NCBI RefSeq assembly: GCF_000317475.1
Contig: NC_019763.1
Span: forward strand, 124,001-188,000
DNA length: 64,000 nt
From: Oscillatoria nigro-viridis PCC 7112
GTDB lineage: Bacteria > Cyanobacteriota > Cyanobacteriia > Cyanobacteriales > Microcoleaceae
Direction of reading: 5' to 3'
Shown here: piece after piece, positions 27,173 through 35,502 of the stretch
How positions within the stretch are numbered: the stretch's first letter is position 1
Layout of the letters: every line of letters starts with the position of its first letter
Program-made: the position numbers and the translations under genes
The notes under the pieces: model-generated
The model's database searches: none
What the model was told of the DNA's origin: nothing
Seen by the model: the letters and a program-made list of their open reading frames with translations, nothing else

Positions 27173-27275
27173 TAAGTATGAATGGTAGTCAGCTCTTCCA
27201 TTTATCATAGGATGAGTTAAAGCACTCTTCCTATCATCGCAAACATCATCGCAGACCTCACTCACCTTTGCTAAA

Positions 27276-27968
27276 AAGAATATTGAGGATATTCAAGTTG
27301 GGGATTGGGTGATTGCTGACGACCCGACTACTCCGGGGGGGATTGAGGCGAAACAGGTTTTGGATACTTTTGTACGGGAAACTGATGCGCTGGTTGATTT
27401 GTATGTGGATGGGGAGGTGATTTCTACTACTGGGGAGCATCCTTTCTGGGTGCCCGATCGCGGTTGGGTGGAAGCGGCCGATTTAACTGTTGGGTCGCTG
27501 TTGCAGACTGGGGATGGTAGGATTGTTGATGTCGATCGGGTCCAGAAGCGAGAAGGTAATTTTGAGGTTTATAATTTTAATGTTGAAGGGTTTCATACTT
27601 ATTTTGTTTCGGATTTAGGGATTCTGGTTCATAATGTTTGTGTTTACACTACCACAAATAGTCGGGTTGATTTAAATCGCCCTGAAGGTACATACGTTAC
27701 ACGACAGAATATTACAGAACCCGCAACACTATACCAACACATAAGCAGGAATGTGCCACCCAGTAGTAAACGACGGGGACAAGGCTTTCTTGATTTTGTT
27801 ACTGAAATCGATGTCCCGGAAGAAGGTTTGCGCGTCGATCCATGTGGTAGACCAGGAGTTACAGCGTGGATTCCTCCCAATACAGATGGAGCTAGAATTA
27901 CTAGGGAATGGAGTGTTACAGAACCAGTTGTAGGGGAGCCACCAGTAATTAAATTGCTAGACGAGTAA
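27276..27968 (+). pseudogene. Displaced Hint cassette with unassigned toxin tip (cassette 4), 5'-truncated
   Basis: Hint homology starts at KNIEDIQ, so the nucleophilic Cys is absent. The frame is open from the stop at 27213-27215 with no ATG before the Hint part; GTG at 27309 is the first possible start and lies inside Hint. The tip after LVHN is only about 110 residues, with GTYVTRQNITEP, RRGQGFLDFVTEI, GRPGVTAWIPPN and ITREWSV segments. I do not recognise the family; the compact RG/E-rich pattern could be ADP-ribosyltransferase-like, which is speculation. Confidence 0.7.
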
Positions 27969-27982
27969 ATATACTTGCAATC

Positions 27983-28447
27983 ATGAAAAAAATAATAGAA
28001 AATGTCAGACGAACTATAGCACACAAAACAATACTTTGGGCTTATCCAATTGCACTCAAACTACAAAAATATCACTATAGTTTGGCAATCCAATGGGCAG
28101 TAGAATGCATACAAATATATTCATCAGACATTAAATCAAATAAATTCTCCCAACTTAATAAATATATTCAGCAAGCAATGGATGAGCAAAATGTTTTAAC
28201 ACCTTTACAGTGTGATGAAATTAGTCAAGAGATATGGTATTTGCCTGAGAGGGAAGAAATTCAAACCGCCATAGCTCGATTGTGGGGTTCTATCGCAGCT
28301 TTTAAAGATGGAGAAGAGCATGGTGGAGTAATGGAAACCACTATGGCAGTCGAATTAGTATTACCTGATACATCCAATCATCGTCTATTAGATCAATACT
28401 TAGAAGCTGCTGTAAGAATTTGTGAAGAATACGAATCACAAAACTAG
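27983..28447 (+). CDS. Putative immunity protein for cassette 4
   Basis: A 154-residue, largely helical protein starting 14 bp after cassette 4. Tyr- and Trp-rich N-terminal helices, no signal peptide. Family not recognised. It is the last gene of the cassette array; the next gene (28646) has a different composition. The function is inferred only from the repeated toxin-immunity spacing pattern. Confidence 0.55.
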   Translation: MKKIIENVRRTIAHKTILWAYPIALKLQKYHYSLAIQWAVECIQIYSSDIKSNKFSQLNKYIQQAMDEQNVLTPLQCDEISQEIWYLPEREEIQTAIARLWGSIAAFKDGEEHGGVMETTMAVELVLPDTSNHRLLDQYLEAAVRICEEYESQN

Positions 28448-28645
28448 GCGTGTGAGCAGTTCAAACTATCATCCGTCGGGGGGCAAAATTTTACTCTCAT
28501 ATCGACTTTCAGAAAGTTCCCTCGCAACTGCTGCTAATCCTCTCTCGCTACCAAAAACCCAACATCGATCGCAAACGAACTTCCCCCTGTACAAAGACAA
28601 CCTGCACAGTATAAAATTTAACATAATATCGCTCTACAAACAGCC

Positions 28646-29353
28646 ATGACACCCACAGTAACCATCCAAGAACTAGCCTTAGCTCTAACAGCCAAAAACC
28701 ACTCTCCCACGCTCCTCAACTCGGACTTCCTCAAATACAGCGGCATCGTCCCCGCCGATTGGGAACTCGCCCGCCCCCCCATTTTCAGCCCCCAAATCTC
28801 TCAAGTGGCCTTCACCAACGGTATCAACATCGTCGCCCAATCGAACGCCATCACCTTCATCGAATCTCTCTCTACAAAGTCAACAGAAGACGTAAAAATT
28901 CCCGACATCATCCGCAAATACGTTGAAGCGCTACCCCGCACCGACTATCAAACTTTAAGCATCAATCCCAGAAGCTTCATCACCTTTGAAGCAGGAGACG
29001 ATAATGCTGCCTCGGAGTTCATCACCTCCACTTTACTCTCGAAAGGTACTTGGTCTGATGTTGGGAAAGCTCCCGTAAAAGCTGCTGTCAATTTAGTGTA
29101 CTCTCTCGAACAGGGAGAACTTAACTTGAGCGTTGCCGAAGCTATGCTGCAACTGCAAGAAGCCGAACCAACTCCCGCAGTATTGTTTTCGGGAAGCTTT
29201 CAATACGAAATTGCAGGGGAATTAGAAGGAGAAAAACTGCAACACTTGTACAAGCTGTTGGAAAATTGGCAGCCGGATTTAGAGGCTTACAGGGAAATCG
29301 TCAACGAACGGTTTTTGGGGAAAGAAGTTGAAGAGTTACCGTCTGCCGCGTAA
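28646..29353 (+). CDS. Conserved-looking hypothetical protein
   Basis: A 235-residue soluble protein with a clear ATG and HIP1-type cyanobacterial codon use unlike the AT-rich cassette genes before it. No signal peptide, no membrane segment, no motif that I can name. The N-terminal third resembles a mixed alpha/beta fold and the end is helical and acidic. It is convergent with parB, with hairpins between them. I cannot assign a function. Confidence 0.6.
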   Translation: MTPTVTIQELALALTAKNHSPTLLNSDFLKYSGIVPADWELARPPIFSPQISQVAFTNGINIVAQSNAITFIESLSTKSTEDVKIPDIIRKYVEALPRTDYQTLSINPRSFITFEAGDDNAASEFITSTLLSKGTWSDVGKAPVKAAVNLVYSLEQGELNLSVAEAMLQLQEAEPTPAVLFSGSFQYEIAGELEGEKLQHLYKLLENWQPDLEAYREIVNERFLGKEVEELPSAA

Positions 29354-29368
29354 AGGATAAGACTGTGG

Positions 29369-29412
29369 GGGCGATCGCACGACGCAAACAAATTCTAGTT
29401 GTGCGATCGCCC
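29369..29412. terminator. HIP1 hairpin between convergent genes
   Basis: A perfect 12-bp inverted repeat (GGGCGATCGCAC / GTGCGATCGCCC), each arm carrying the HIP1 octamer, with a 20-nt loop. It lies just after the stop of the 28646 gene. It lacks a U-tract, so termination is only a guess. Confidence 0.4.
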
Positions 29413-29468
29413 GAACGAGGGGTGACTGAATAATTCGTAATTAAAGGTACAAGCTAATGGCCAAATAA

Positions 29469-29502
29469 TTCGGAATTAAAGAAACCGATCGCTAATTCCG
29501 AA
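29469..29502 (-). terminator. Hairpin downstream of parB
   Basis: A perfect 10-bp inverted repeat (TTCGGAATTA / TAATTCCGAA) with a 14-nt loop, 26 bp past the parB stop codon on the minus strand. The left arm is part of an 18-bp direct repeat (29429-29446 and 29464-29481, one mismatch). It could be a terminator or, less likely, a partition-site element. Confidence 0.4.
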
Positions 29503-29528
29503 TTTAGTGCCAGTAAACGAGAGCCTCA

Positions 29529-30827
29529 TTATAAAGCCTGCTCGATCGCCCGCCGCGCCAATTCCACCTGTTCCACAGCATCCAGATAAGCTAGCGCTGC
29601 TGCATCCCAAACCACTTTTCTCTGCATCCTGTTCAAGACTATTTTCCCAAACTCGTACACCGTGCCGAAGCTTTGCAGCCTGAGAATTCGCTCAGCCCTA
29701 GAGCAAAAACTCGGCGTTGGGTTCAATATCGCCACCACATCCGAGTGAAGGAGCGACACCACCTCTGAACCCATATCGACTTTCAAAGTCGCTCCAACTT
29801 CCACAATCCGGCCCCAAAATCCATTCCACTTCCTTTCCGCTATTTTTTGTTTAGGAATAAAAGGGATTTTGACAATAACCCACGAAAGAGCGCTGTCTGG
29901 ACCAAAGCGCGTTTTGACTCCCTCACCCGTAATTGGTTCGCAAGGAGTGCAAGTTTTACATTCTCCACCGCAATCGCCTTCTTGAACCGGCTCGCTACTA
30001 ATGCTGCCCTCGATTTCCTTCGAGGCGGAGGATTTTCTCAAAGCAGCCTTAATCATAGCTTTAGCTTGTTTCGGGGTTTTCGCTGCTCCCGACGAGATCG
30101 CAGCCAACGCCACTACTCGCTTGTCCTCCTGCATCTTCGCAAGTTGATACCCCACATCTATGCTGTTGTCATTAATAATGTCCAACCACTTTGCAGCCAA
30201 TTCGGGGCGGTCTTTCTTGAGCTCGTCGGCAGCTTTGACGGCAATGCGCCCTTTCCTGTAGTTCCTGCCGCACCCCAAGCCGACTATAGCTGCCACAATA
30301 TTTTCCGTCAGTTCCATTTCCCTTGGAGTCAGACCTAAGTCGATCGGGTTCAATGGAAAATTTTCCATCAGCGGTTGCTGGTTGTCCGACGGCAGCTCTG
30401 CTGAGCCAGCAGCTTCGTGGCGAGCTTTCTTAGCAGCGTGTCTGTTCCTCAGCTCTCTAGCTATAGGCTCCACAACAATTCCTTCCCGAATTCTCTGTAC
30501 TGGACTTTGGTGGCGGTGGCGGTTTTCTGCCACCAAGACGAACAGCTCGTCATCTTCAGTCTGGAAGTGGCAGACAATAACTGGGACAGACTTCCAGCCC
30601 AGCGCTGCCAGCGCCCTCCACCGCCGATGACCGCTGACGATCGTGCCATCTGTTTTGACGGTCAGGGGTTGGACGTAGCCTTTGAGTTGGATCAACTCTA
30701 CCAGGTCAGCAATACTTTCGGTGCACCCGTAAATTTCCTCATTGCGAGGGTGAGGCTTGAGTTGGTCAAGGCCAATATACTGAATCGCGTCGCTGACTGA
30801 GAGCGACACAGTTTCATTTTTATTCAT
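29529..30827 (-). CDS. parB: ParB/RepB/Spo0J family protein
   Basis: A 432-residue protein with a ParB N-terminal nuclease-like domain at about 12-110 (IGLDQLKPHPRNEEIYG, then VSGHRRWRAL, the Arg-rich box that contacts the Spo0J motif). A helical middle region and a Lys/Ser-rich linker follow, and the C-terminus has a Cys pair segment (CGGECKTCTPCEP) that could bind metal. ParB proteins bind parS and spread on DNA for segregation, but many plasmid members act as regulators. No parA is seen in this window, so a partition role is not proven. The ATG start has only a weak AGGG upstream. Confidence 0.8.
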   Translation of the reverse strand: MNKNETVSLSVSDAIQYIGLDQLKPHPRNEEIYGCTESIADLVELIQLKGYVQPLTVKTDGTIVSGHRRWRALAALGWKSVPVIVCHFQTEDDELFVLVAENRHRHQSPVQRIREGIVVEPIARELRNRHAAKKARHEAAGSAELPSDNQQPLMENFPLNPIDLGLTPREMELTENIVAAIVGLGCGRNYRKGRIAVKAADELKKDRPELAAKWLDIINDNSIDVGYQLAKMQEDKRVVALAAISSGAAKTPKQAKAMIKAALRKSSASKEIEGSISSEPVQEGDCGGECKTCTPCEPITGEGVKTRFGPDSALSWVIVKIPFIPKQKIAERKWNGFWGRIVEVGATLKVDMGSEVVSLLHSDVVAILNPTPSFCSRAERILRLQSFGTVYEFGKIVLNRMQRKVVWDAAALAYLDAVEQVELARRAIEQAL

Positions 30828-31075
30828 TTGGATAGCCCTGGTTGTTTATTTGGGGATTGGGGCTTTGTACCTTTGCCTGCTAAACCCAATAAGGTTTCCT
30901 AACAGAAAGTTGGGGTTATTCTCTGTCGAGGCGGCGCGGGCTGTATCGGCAGGTCGCCTTCACTGTCAAAAGGTTCCCTGCTTTTACATTCTTAGAATAG
31001 CATATTTCTTAAACTAGCAATGCGCTACATTATGGTATAACAAAAGACTATTATGTTTAAAATATTTTTTAATAA
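30828..31075. promoter_or_regulatory. Upstream region of parB
   Basis: This intergenic stretch should hold the minus-strand parB promoter. A TTGACA hexamer is present on the minus strand (30963-30968), but the best matching minus 10 element is poor. The rest shows nothing recognisable. Confidence 0.25.
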
Positions 31076-31282
31076 TTATTGATTATTAGGATAGCGTTTC
31101 TGATAAAAAATGGAGAAGTAATTAAAATTAATTATAACAGAGCCTTTATCACGTTGTATTTCAAATTTACAATTACTACAAACATAATGTTTGTGGGAGA
31201 GTTTAGCCCATTCATTACGAATTTTTCCACATTTCGGGCATCTGTGTGAGGGTTTTATTTTTTGAGTAGCAAGCATTAACAT
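31076..31282 (-). pseudogene. TnpB C-terminal zinc-ribbon remnant
   Basis: A 68-codon fragment with CPKCGKIRNEW, LSHKHYVC and CSNCKFEIQRDKGS, the four-cysteine zinc ribbon and RD box at the C-terminus of IS200/IS605-family TnpB (RNA-guided nuclease). The RuvC-like body is absent and sequence after the RD box diverges, so this is a dead remnant of an insertion sequence. It sits in an AT-rich gap between parB and the holA terminator. Confidence 0.75.
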
Positions 31283-31325
31283 TGGAGTGATTTTAGTTTA
31301 ATTAATAAGTTTTATAAGGTGTTTT

Positions 31326-31383
31326 GGTAAAAAAATAAAAAATTCCCCCGTTTAACTTCTTGCATTAGTTAAACAAGGGGAAT
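31326..31383 (-). terminator. Rho-independent terminator of dnaN-dnaX-holA
   Basis: On the minus strand a hairpin (arms 31342-31357 and 31367-31383; 8-bp and 7-bp stems with a small internal bulge and 9-nt loop) is followed directly by AATTTTTTATTTTTTT. It lies about 60 bp beyond the holA stop. This is the clearest intrinsic terminator in the window. Confidence 0.85.
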
Positions 31384-31395
31384 GAACACTCGCGC

Positions 31396-31461
31396 TCGCC
31401 CCTATATCGCCCCTACATCACTTCTACATCGCCCCTACATCACTTCTACATCGCTTCTACT
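31396..31461. repeat. 11-bp tandem repeats at the 3' end of holA
   Basis: Six head-to-tail 11-bp units (TCGCCCCTACA and TCACTTCTACA variants, partly alternating) start inside the last codons of holA and run through its stop into the untranslated region. The repeat therefore sets the C-terminal residues and the stop of the protein. Confidence 0.85.
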
Positions 31462-32432
31462 GAGCGCTTCCTTGCTTTCTTAGAAGGAAACAGTTGGGCG
31501 ATCGCCAGAATTGCAGGCAACATGGAATCCCCTTTACGCCCAAGCTTCAGCGAACCCTCTAAATCAAGCAGCAGGGACATCGCAGCCGCAAGAGATGTTA
31601 GAGAAACAGCAGCTACTTCTTTTCTCAGAAAGTACACTCGCTTCGGGTTAGCAATTTGACAAATCCGGGCAATTTCAGCGTCTTGCTTAACTCCTCCAAC
31701 TATCGCCGCTTTTACCCACAACCAAGTTCTAAATTGAGCAATCAGCGTCGCACAAATCGCCAGCGGGAAAGTTTCTATTGCCAAAAGGTAAAGCAGCAAA
31801 CAAACTGCTCTCTTAGAGTTATTTTCCCTCAGCGCTTCGGCAAGCTGGAGGCTATTTTGAGTGGTTGAAGGAACCAGCGATCGCACAGAGTTTAAAGTGA
31901 GGGAAGCGCCGCTGCTCAGGGTCGCCAACTTGTGCAGTTCTGATTCAGCGCGAGCAGGATTGTTCCCGATCGCAACCGCCAAGTAATCAATAGCATTTGA
32001 GTTCAGCGACAGCCCTATTGCCAAAGCTTGAGTTCGGATCGATCGGGCAATGAGATCCGTTCGCCAGGGGGGAATAAGGTCGAACTCAAACAGCTTAGCT
32101 TGAGAAAGCAGGAATTTTGCCACCTTCAGGCGTTTGTCAATGGAAGGCGCTACAAAAACCAGGTGCGTCTTTTGCGGTATCTGCGGGAGCACCTGAAGAA
32201 CCTCCAGCGCCTCTTCAGTAAACTGTTTGAAATTACACCCTTCTACCACCACTAACTTTGCTTTTTCCGTTCCCAAGGCGGGAGTCAGGGCGCAGTCAAC
32301 CGCCTCATTCAATGCCGAAGCATCAAAGCGGTGATAATTGAAACTCATCCAAGCAGGATCGAGGTTCTTTTTAAAGGCAGAAAGCTTTTTGTGAATCGCG
32401 TGGAGGTCATCCCCTATCAGCAAGCTAATCAT
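31446..32432 (-). CDS. holA: DNA polymerase III delta subunit (clamp loader wrench)
   Basis: A 328-residue protein with the HolA layout: N-terminal domain starting LLIGDDLHAIHKKL, a central segment with WMSFNYHRFDA typical of cyanobacterial delta subunits, and a helical collar domain. Delta opens the sliding clamp during loading. The ATG overlaps the dnaX stop by four bases (ATGA), indicating translational coupling. It closes the operon and its 3' end lies in an 11-bp tandem repeat. Chromosomal holA is normally elsewhere, so this is most likely an element-encoded second copy. Confidence 0.85.
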   Translation of the reverse strand: MISLLIGDDLHAIHKKLSAFKKNLDPAWMSFNYHRFDASALNEAVDCALTPALGTEKAKLVVVEGCNFKQFTEEALEVLQVLPQIPQKTHLVFVAPSIDKRLKVAKFLLSQAKLFEFDLIPPWRTDLIARSIRTQALAIGLSLNSNAIDYLAVAIGNNPARAESELHKLATLSSGASLTLNSVRSLVPSTTQNSLQLAEALRENNSKRAVCLLLYLLAIETFPLAICATLIAQFRTWLWVKAAIVGGVKQDAEIARICQIANPKRVYFLRKEVAAVSLTSLAAAMSLLLDLEGSLKLGRKGDSMLPAILAIAQLFPSKKARKRSVEAM

Positions 32433-33973
32433 GGGTTCTTCTCCTCGAACGACACTTGATAGCGGACGCCCGTTGCCGCCAGAAATATCTTCTGCACCTT
32501 AGCTGCGTTCCGGTTGAACTTGTCCAGGTATTGGGCGGGCACAGCCAGCACCGCTTTCTTTTCCGTCAGTGCTACCAGGGAAGCAGCACAGAGTAAAGCG
32601 CGGTTCTTCTCAGAAGTTGCTGAGAGCACTTTTTCCCAAATGGCTCGCTCTTTGGAACGGGGCGATCGCAACTTGGAGGTACTGGGCAGCTTCTGGGTGC
32701 GATCGGGCTGCCTGGGGTTAGCAAGAGCGCCAAGAGCGACGTGGGGTTTTAATTGTGGCACCTTTGCCAATCCCAGCAAGCAGAGTTCCAGCCACAGCGT
32801 TGGGTGAGCGCTCTTGCTGAGCTGCCATTCCGAAGCCCGCAACTGTTCGAGGCCAGCAGCGATCGCATTGCAGTCCCAAGCAGAGGCAATTTCCATCAGG
32901 GCTGAGTGCGAAATGCCGCTAACTAGCATCAGCGAACAGTCTGACACGCTCGTTGCAAGCAACAAGTCCCGGTAGCAGGCTAGCAGCGACGCCAGCAGCA
33001 TTTTAGGGCTTTTCCCGCTGTCAATGAGTTCGCGGGACAGTTGCAGCAGCTTCAGCGCGTTGCCGGTGCGGGCCGATTTCAAAATTGCAATTAAATCCGA
33101 CTCCGGTATCCGCCCCGACAGCTCCAATACGTGAGAGCTAGTAATTTCCTCTCCTAATAAGCTCAACTGATCGAGCAACTGCAAGGCGTCCCTCATCCCG
33201 CCATTCGCGGCGCGGGCGATCGCAATTTTAGCTTCTTCGGCAATTGCAATTGACTCTTTCTGGGCTACCATTGTTAGCTGTTTGACAATGGCTGGGATTG
33301 GCAGCGATCGAAACAGAAACGTTTGGCAGCGGCTGTTAATTGTTGGCAGCACTTTGTGTTGCTCTGTTGTACACAAGATGAACACTACATGATGCGGAGG
33401 TTCTTCCAAACATTTTAGAAGAGCGTTAAAAGCTTGGGAACTCAGGCAGTGAACTTCATCTAAAATAAACACTCGGTAGCGGCTGATAGCTGGTGCGAAG
33501 TGCGATCGCTCGATCAGGCCGCGAGCGTCATCTACACCGTTGTGGGAAGCCGCGTCAATTTCAGCAACGTCTAAGCTGCTGCCTTTTTCAATCGAGCGGC
33601 AGGACTGGCACTTGCCGCACGGCTTTACTGTGGGTTTGTCTGCACTGGTGCAGTTGAGAGATTTAGCTAAAATGCGGGCCGTTGAAGTTTTGCCCGTTCC
33701 CCGTTCGCCGGCGAACAAGTAAGCCGGAGCAATTTTATTAGTTTTGACCGCATTGGAAAGTGTCCTTTGGATGTACTCCTGTCCGGCCAGTTCAGACAAG
33801 CTACGAGGGCGGTATTTTTGAGGCAATGCTGCGTACATGATTGAATGGTTAGGTGTAATTGTTTGCTGAGAATTAGAGTCATATTTGCGGAGTTTGCACT
33901 CAGAAGAAGAGAGAAGTAAAAAACTCAATATTTTTACTTCTGCCAAGCGAGCATTTTTTGCAAAAGACATCAT
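32429..33973 (-). CDS. dnaX: DNA polymerase III gamma/tau subunit
   Basis: AAA+ clamp-loader ATPase, 514 residues from the ATG that overlaps the dnaN stop (ATGA, 33970-33973). The conserved part begins at MYAALPQKYRP (ATG at 33838), so either this upstream start adds 45 residues or the true start is 33838; coupling favours the former. Walker A GERGTGKTS, zinc motif CGKCQSC, Walker B/DEVH, SRC arginine-finger region (INSRCQTF) and the collar domain III are all visible. The C-terminal tail is short compared with long tau forms and there is no intein, unlike some cyanobacterial dnaX genes. It loads the clamp with HolA. Confidence 0.9.
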   Translation of the reverse strand: MMSFAKNARLAEVKILSFLLLSSSECKLRKYDSNSQQTITPNHSIMYAALPQKYRPRSLSELAGQEYIQRTLSNAVKTNKIAPAYLFAGERGTGKTSTARILAKSLNCTSADKPTVKPCGKCQSCRSIEKGSSLDVAEIDAASHNGVDDARGLIERSHFAPAISRYRVFILDEVHCLSSQAFNALLKCLEEPPHHVVFILCTTEQHKVLPTINSRCQTFLFRSLPIPAIVKQLTMVAQKESIAIAEEAKIAIARAANGGMRDALQLLDQLSLLGEEITSSHVLELSGRIPESDLIAILKSARTGNALKLLQLSRELIDSGKSPKMLLASLLACYRDLLLATSVSDCSLMLVSGISHSALMEIASAWDCNAIAAGLEQLRASEWQLSKSAHPTLWLELCLLGLAKVPQLKPHVALGALANPRQPDRTQKLPSTSKLRSPRSKERAIWEKVLSATSEKNRALLCAASLVALTEKKAVLAVPAQYLDKFNRNAAKVQKIFLAATGVRYQVSFEEKNP

Positions 33974-35406
33974 TCTTTGAAAATCGGCATTAACAAGTAT
34001 TTGGCATCCATTAGGATGTTGGGCTTGGAGGGGTTGCCAGCAGGAACTAAAATAGCGGGGCCGTCGCGCTGAGTGAGGTGCATTTGGAGTTGGGAACTAG
34101 CGATCGCTTTTGCACCTTCCAACAGGTATTTTATGTTGAATGAAATTGACAAATTGCCGTCTGAGTTAACGTGCGCCGCCATCTGTTCCAAGCCGTTTCC
34201 AAATTCTCTGAAAAGCGACAGTGACACTTGCTGTGCTTCGCTATTAATGCGGATGCTGAGCGTTTTTTCTTTCTTGTCTGCCAGCACAGCAATTCTCTCT
34301 ATAGCTTTGATGAAAGGTGCTTTTTCCAGCGTTACCTGATGTTGGAAATCCTGCTGCAATAAATCGGGATAAGCTGGGTATGTGCCTTCTAAACAGCGCG
34401 TTACTAAGCGCTGCGCTCCCCACCGGAATTCTATCAAAGCGCTCTCAGTGCTGTAAGAAAGCTCTACTGGGTCAGCGGATGTCCTGCTCGATAAAATTCG
34501 CTCCAGTTCGGCGAGCGATTTAGCTGGGACTGTAAGCTCTAGAGGCTGTGCAATTTCCGCTTGTTTCTTCTTAGAAAAACCTTGAATTGAAGTATTGAGG
34601 ACAACCAAACGGTGGCCGTCTGTGGCAGCAAATTCGAGGCTATCTTGGCCGATTTTGAAGTAAACACCTGTCAGGATGTGCTTGCCTTCATCGGTAGCGG
34701 TGGCAAACAGTGACCCTTTCAGGCCTTCTTTCAACGTTTCAGCGGGGATGCAAATTGTTTGCGCTGTTTTTACTTCAGGAATGGCAGGGAATTCTTCACT
34801 CGAAAGCCCTCGAACTTGATAGCGACCGCAAGCAGCGATTAGGGTAGCAACTGGACTGTTGCTAACAGCCTCTGGCAAGGTAGCGCTATTCCCGCTATCT
34901 TCGCTATCTTCACCTTCGCGATTCAAGGCTTCGCGACTGACCAAAGTGATATCTCCGGGCGAGAATTTTCCGACAATATCGCTAAGTAGCCCGACAGGAA
35001 TGGTCATGTCGCCGGGAGATTGAACTTTGGCATCAAAGGATGTTTGAATGGCCAAGCTCATGTCGAAAACGCTGAGTTGGACTCGCTGCGTTTTTTTGCA
35101 AGCGACTAAGAGGACATTTCCTAACACAGGGTGGGTGGGTTTTGCTGGGACAGCTTTGCTGACAAGTTCGAGATGGTTGGCTAAATTGTCTTGCGTGCAG
35201 ACGAGCTTAATTTCTGCTGGCAAAAGCTGGGGAGAATCGCCTGCGCTATTGGAGGAATTGCGCTCGGGTTTTTCTTCAAGTTTTGGTTCATCTTCGACCA
35301 AAGGTTCGGTTTGTTCTAAGGGAACACTTGCCTTGGGTTTGATTTTGGAAAATCCGCTTTCTTTTTTTCGGCTTTTAGCTGTCGCGGTGTGGGATTTGGT
35401 TTGCAT
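33970..35406 (-). CDS. dnaN: DNA polymerase III beta sliding clamp with N-terminal extension
   Basis: A 478-residue protein with the three-domain beta-clamp fold from about residue 68 (IKLVCTQDNLANHLELVSKAV) to the end, with the conserved PTHPVLGNVLL and ATDGHRL segments. The first ~65 residues are charged, Lys/Glu/Ser-rich and probably disordered, which is not usual for clamps. The first gene of the dnaN-dnaX-holA set on the minus strand. The final residues form the clamp C-terminal peptide with LLMPIF-type sequence. It keeps the polymerase on DNA. As the usual clamp is a single chromosomal gene, this looks like an element-specific clamp. Confidence 0.92.
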   Translation of the reverse strand: MQTKSHTATAKSRKKESGFSKIKPKASVPLEQTEPLVEDEPKLEEKPERNSSNSAGDSPQLLPAEIKLVCTQDNLANHLELVSKAVPAKPTHPVLGNVLLVACKKTQRVQLSVFDMSLAIQTSFDAKVQSPGDMTIPVGLLSDIVGKFSPGDITLVSREALNREGEDSEDSGNSATLPEAVSNSPVATLIAACGRYQVRGLSSEEFPAIPEVKTAQTICIPAETLKEGLKGSLFATATDEGKHILTGVYFKIGQDSLEFAATDGHRLVVLNTSIQGFSKKKQAEIAQPLELTVPAKSLAELERILSSRTSADPVELSYSTESALIEFRWGAQRLVTRCLEGTYPAYPDLLQQDFQHQVTLEKAPFIKAIERIAVLADKKEKTLSIRINSEAQQVSLSLFREFGNGLEQMAAHVNSDGNLSISFNIKYLLEGAKAIASSQLQMHLTQRDGPAILVPAGNPSKPNILMDAKYLLMPIFKE

Positions 35407-35435
35407 CTTTGTGCGTTAAAATAGCTGCTAAGCGG

Positions 35436-35453
35436 GGGCAGCGCTAGCTGCCC
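35436..35453. repeat. Hairpin upstream of dnaN
   Basis: A perfect 7-bp stem (GGGCAGC / GCTGCCC) with a 4-nt loop lies between drmB and dnaN. On the minus strand it is followed by a weakly U-rich CTATTTTAAC. It could be an attenuator or terminator separating the DISARM genes from the replication operon. Confidence 0.45.
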
Positions 35454-35502
35454 AGAGAATAGCTCGCACGACTCAGCTTCTCACTCGACTTTAGATATAA
35501 GA

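Noticed and set aside
28422..28649. 75-codon plus-strand frame before the 28646 gene
   Set aside because: It overlaps the end of the previous gene, has no ribosome-binding site and its composition is not protein-like.
31076..31282. A working TnpB gene
   Set aside because: Only the zinc ribbon remains; the RuvC-like catalytic body is missing.
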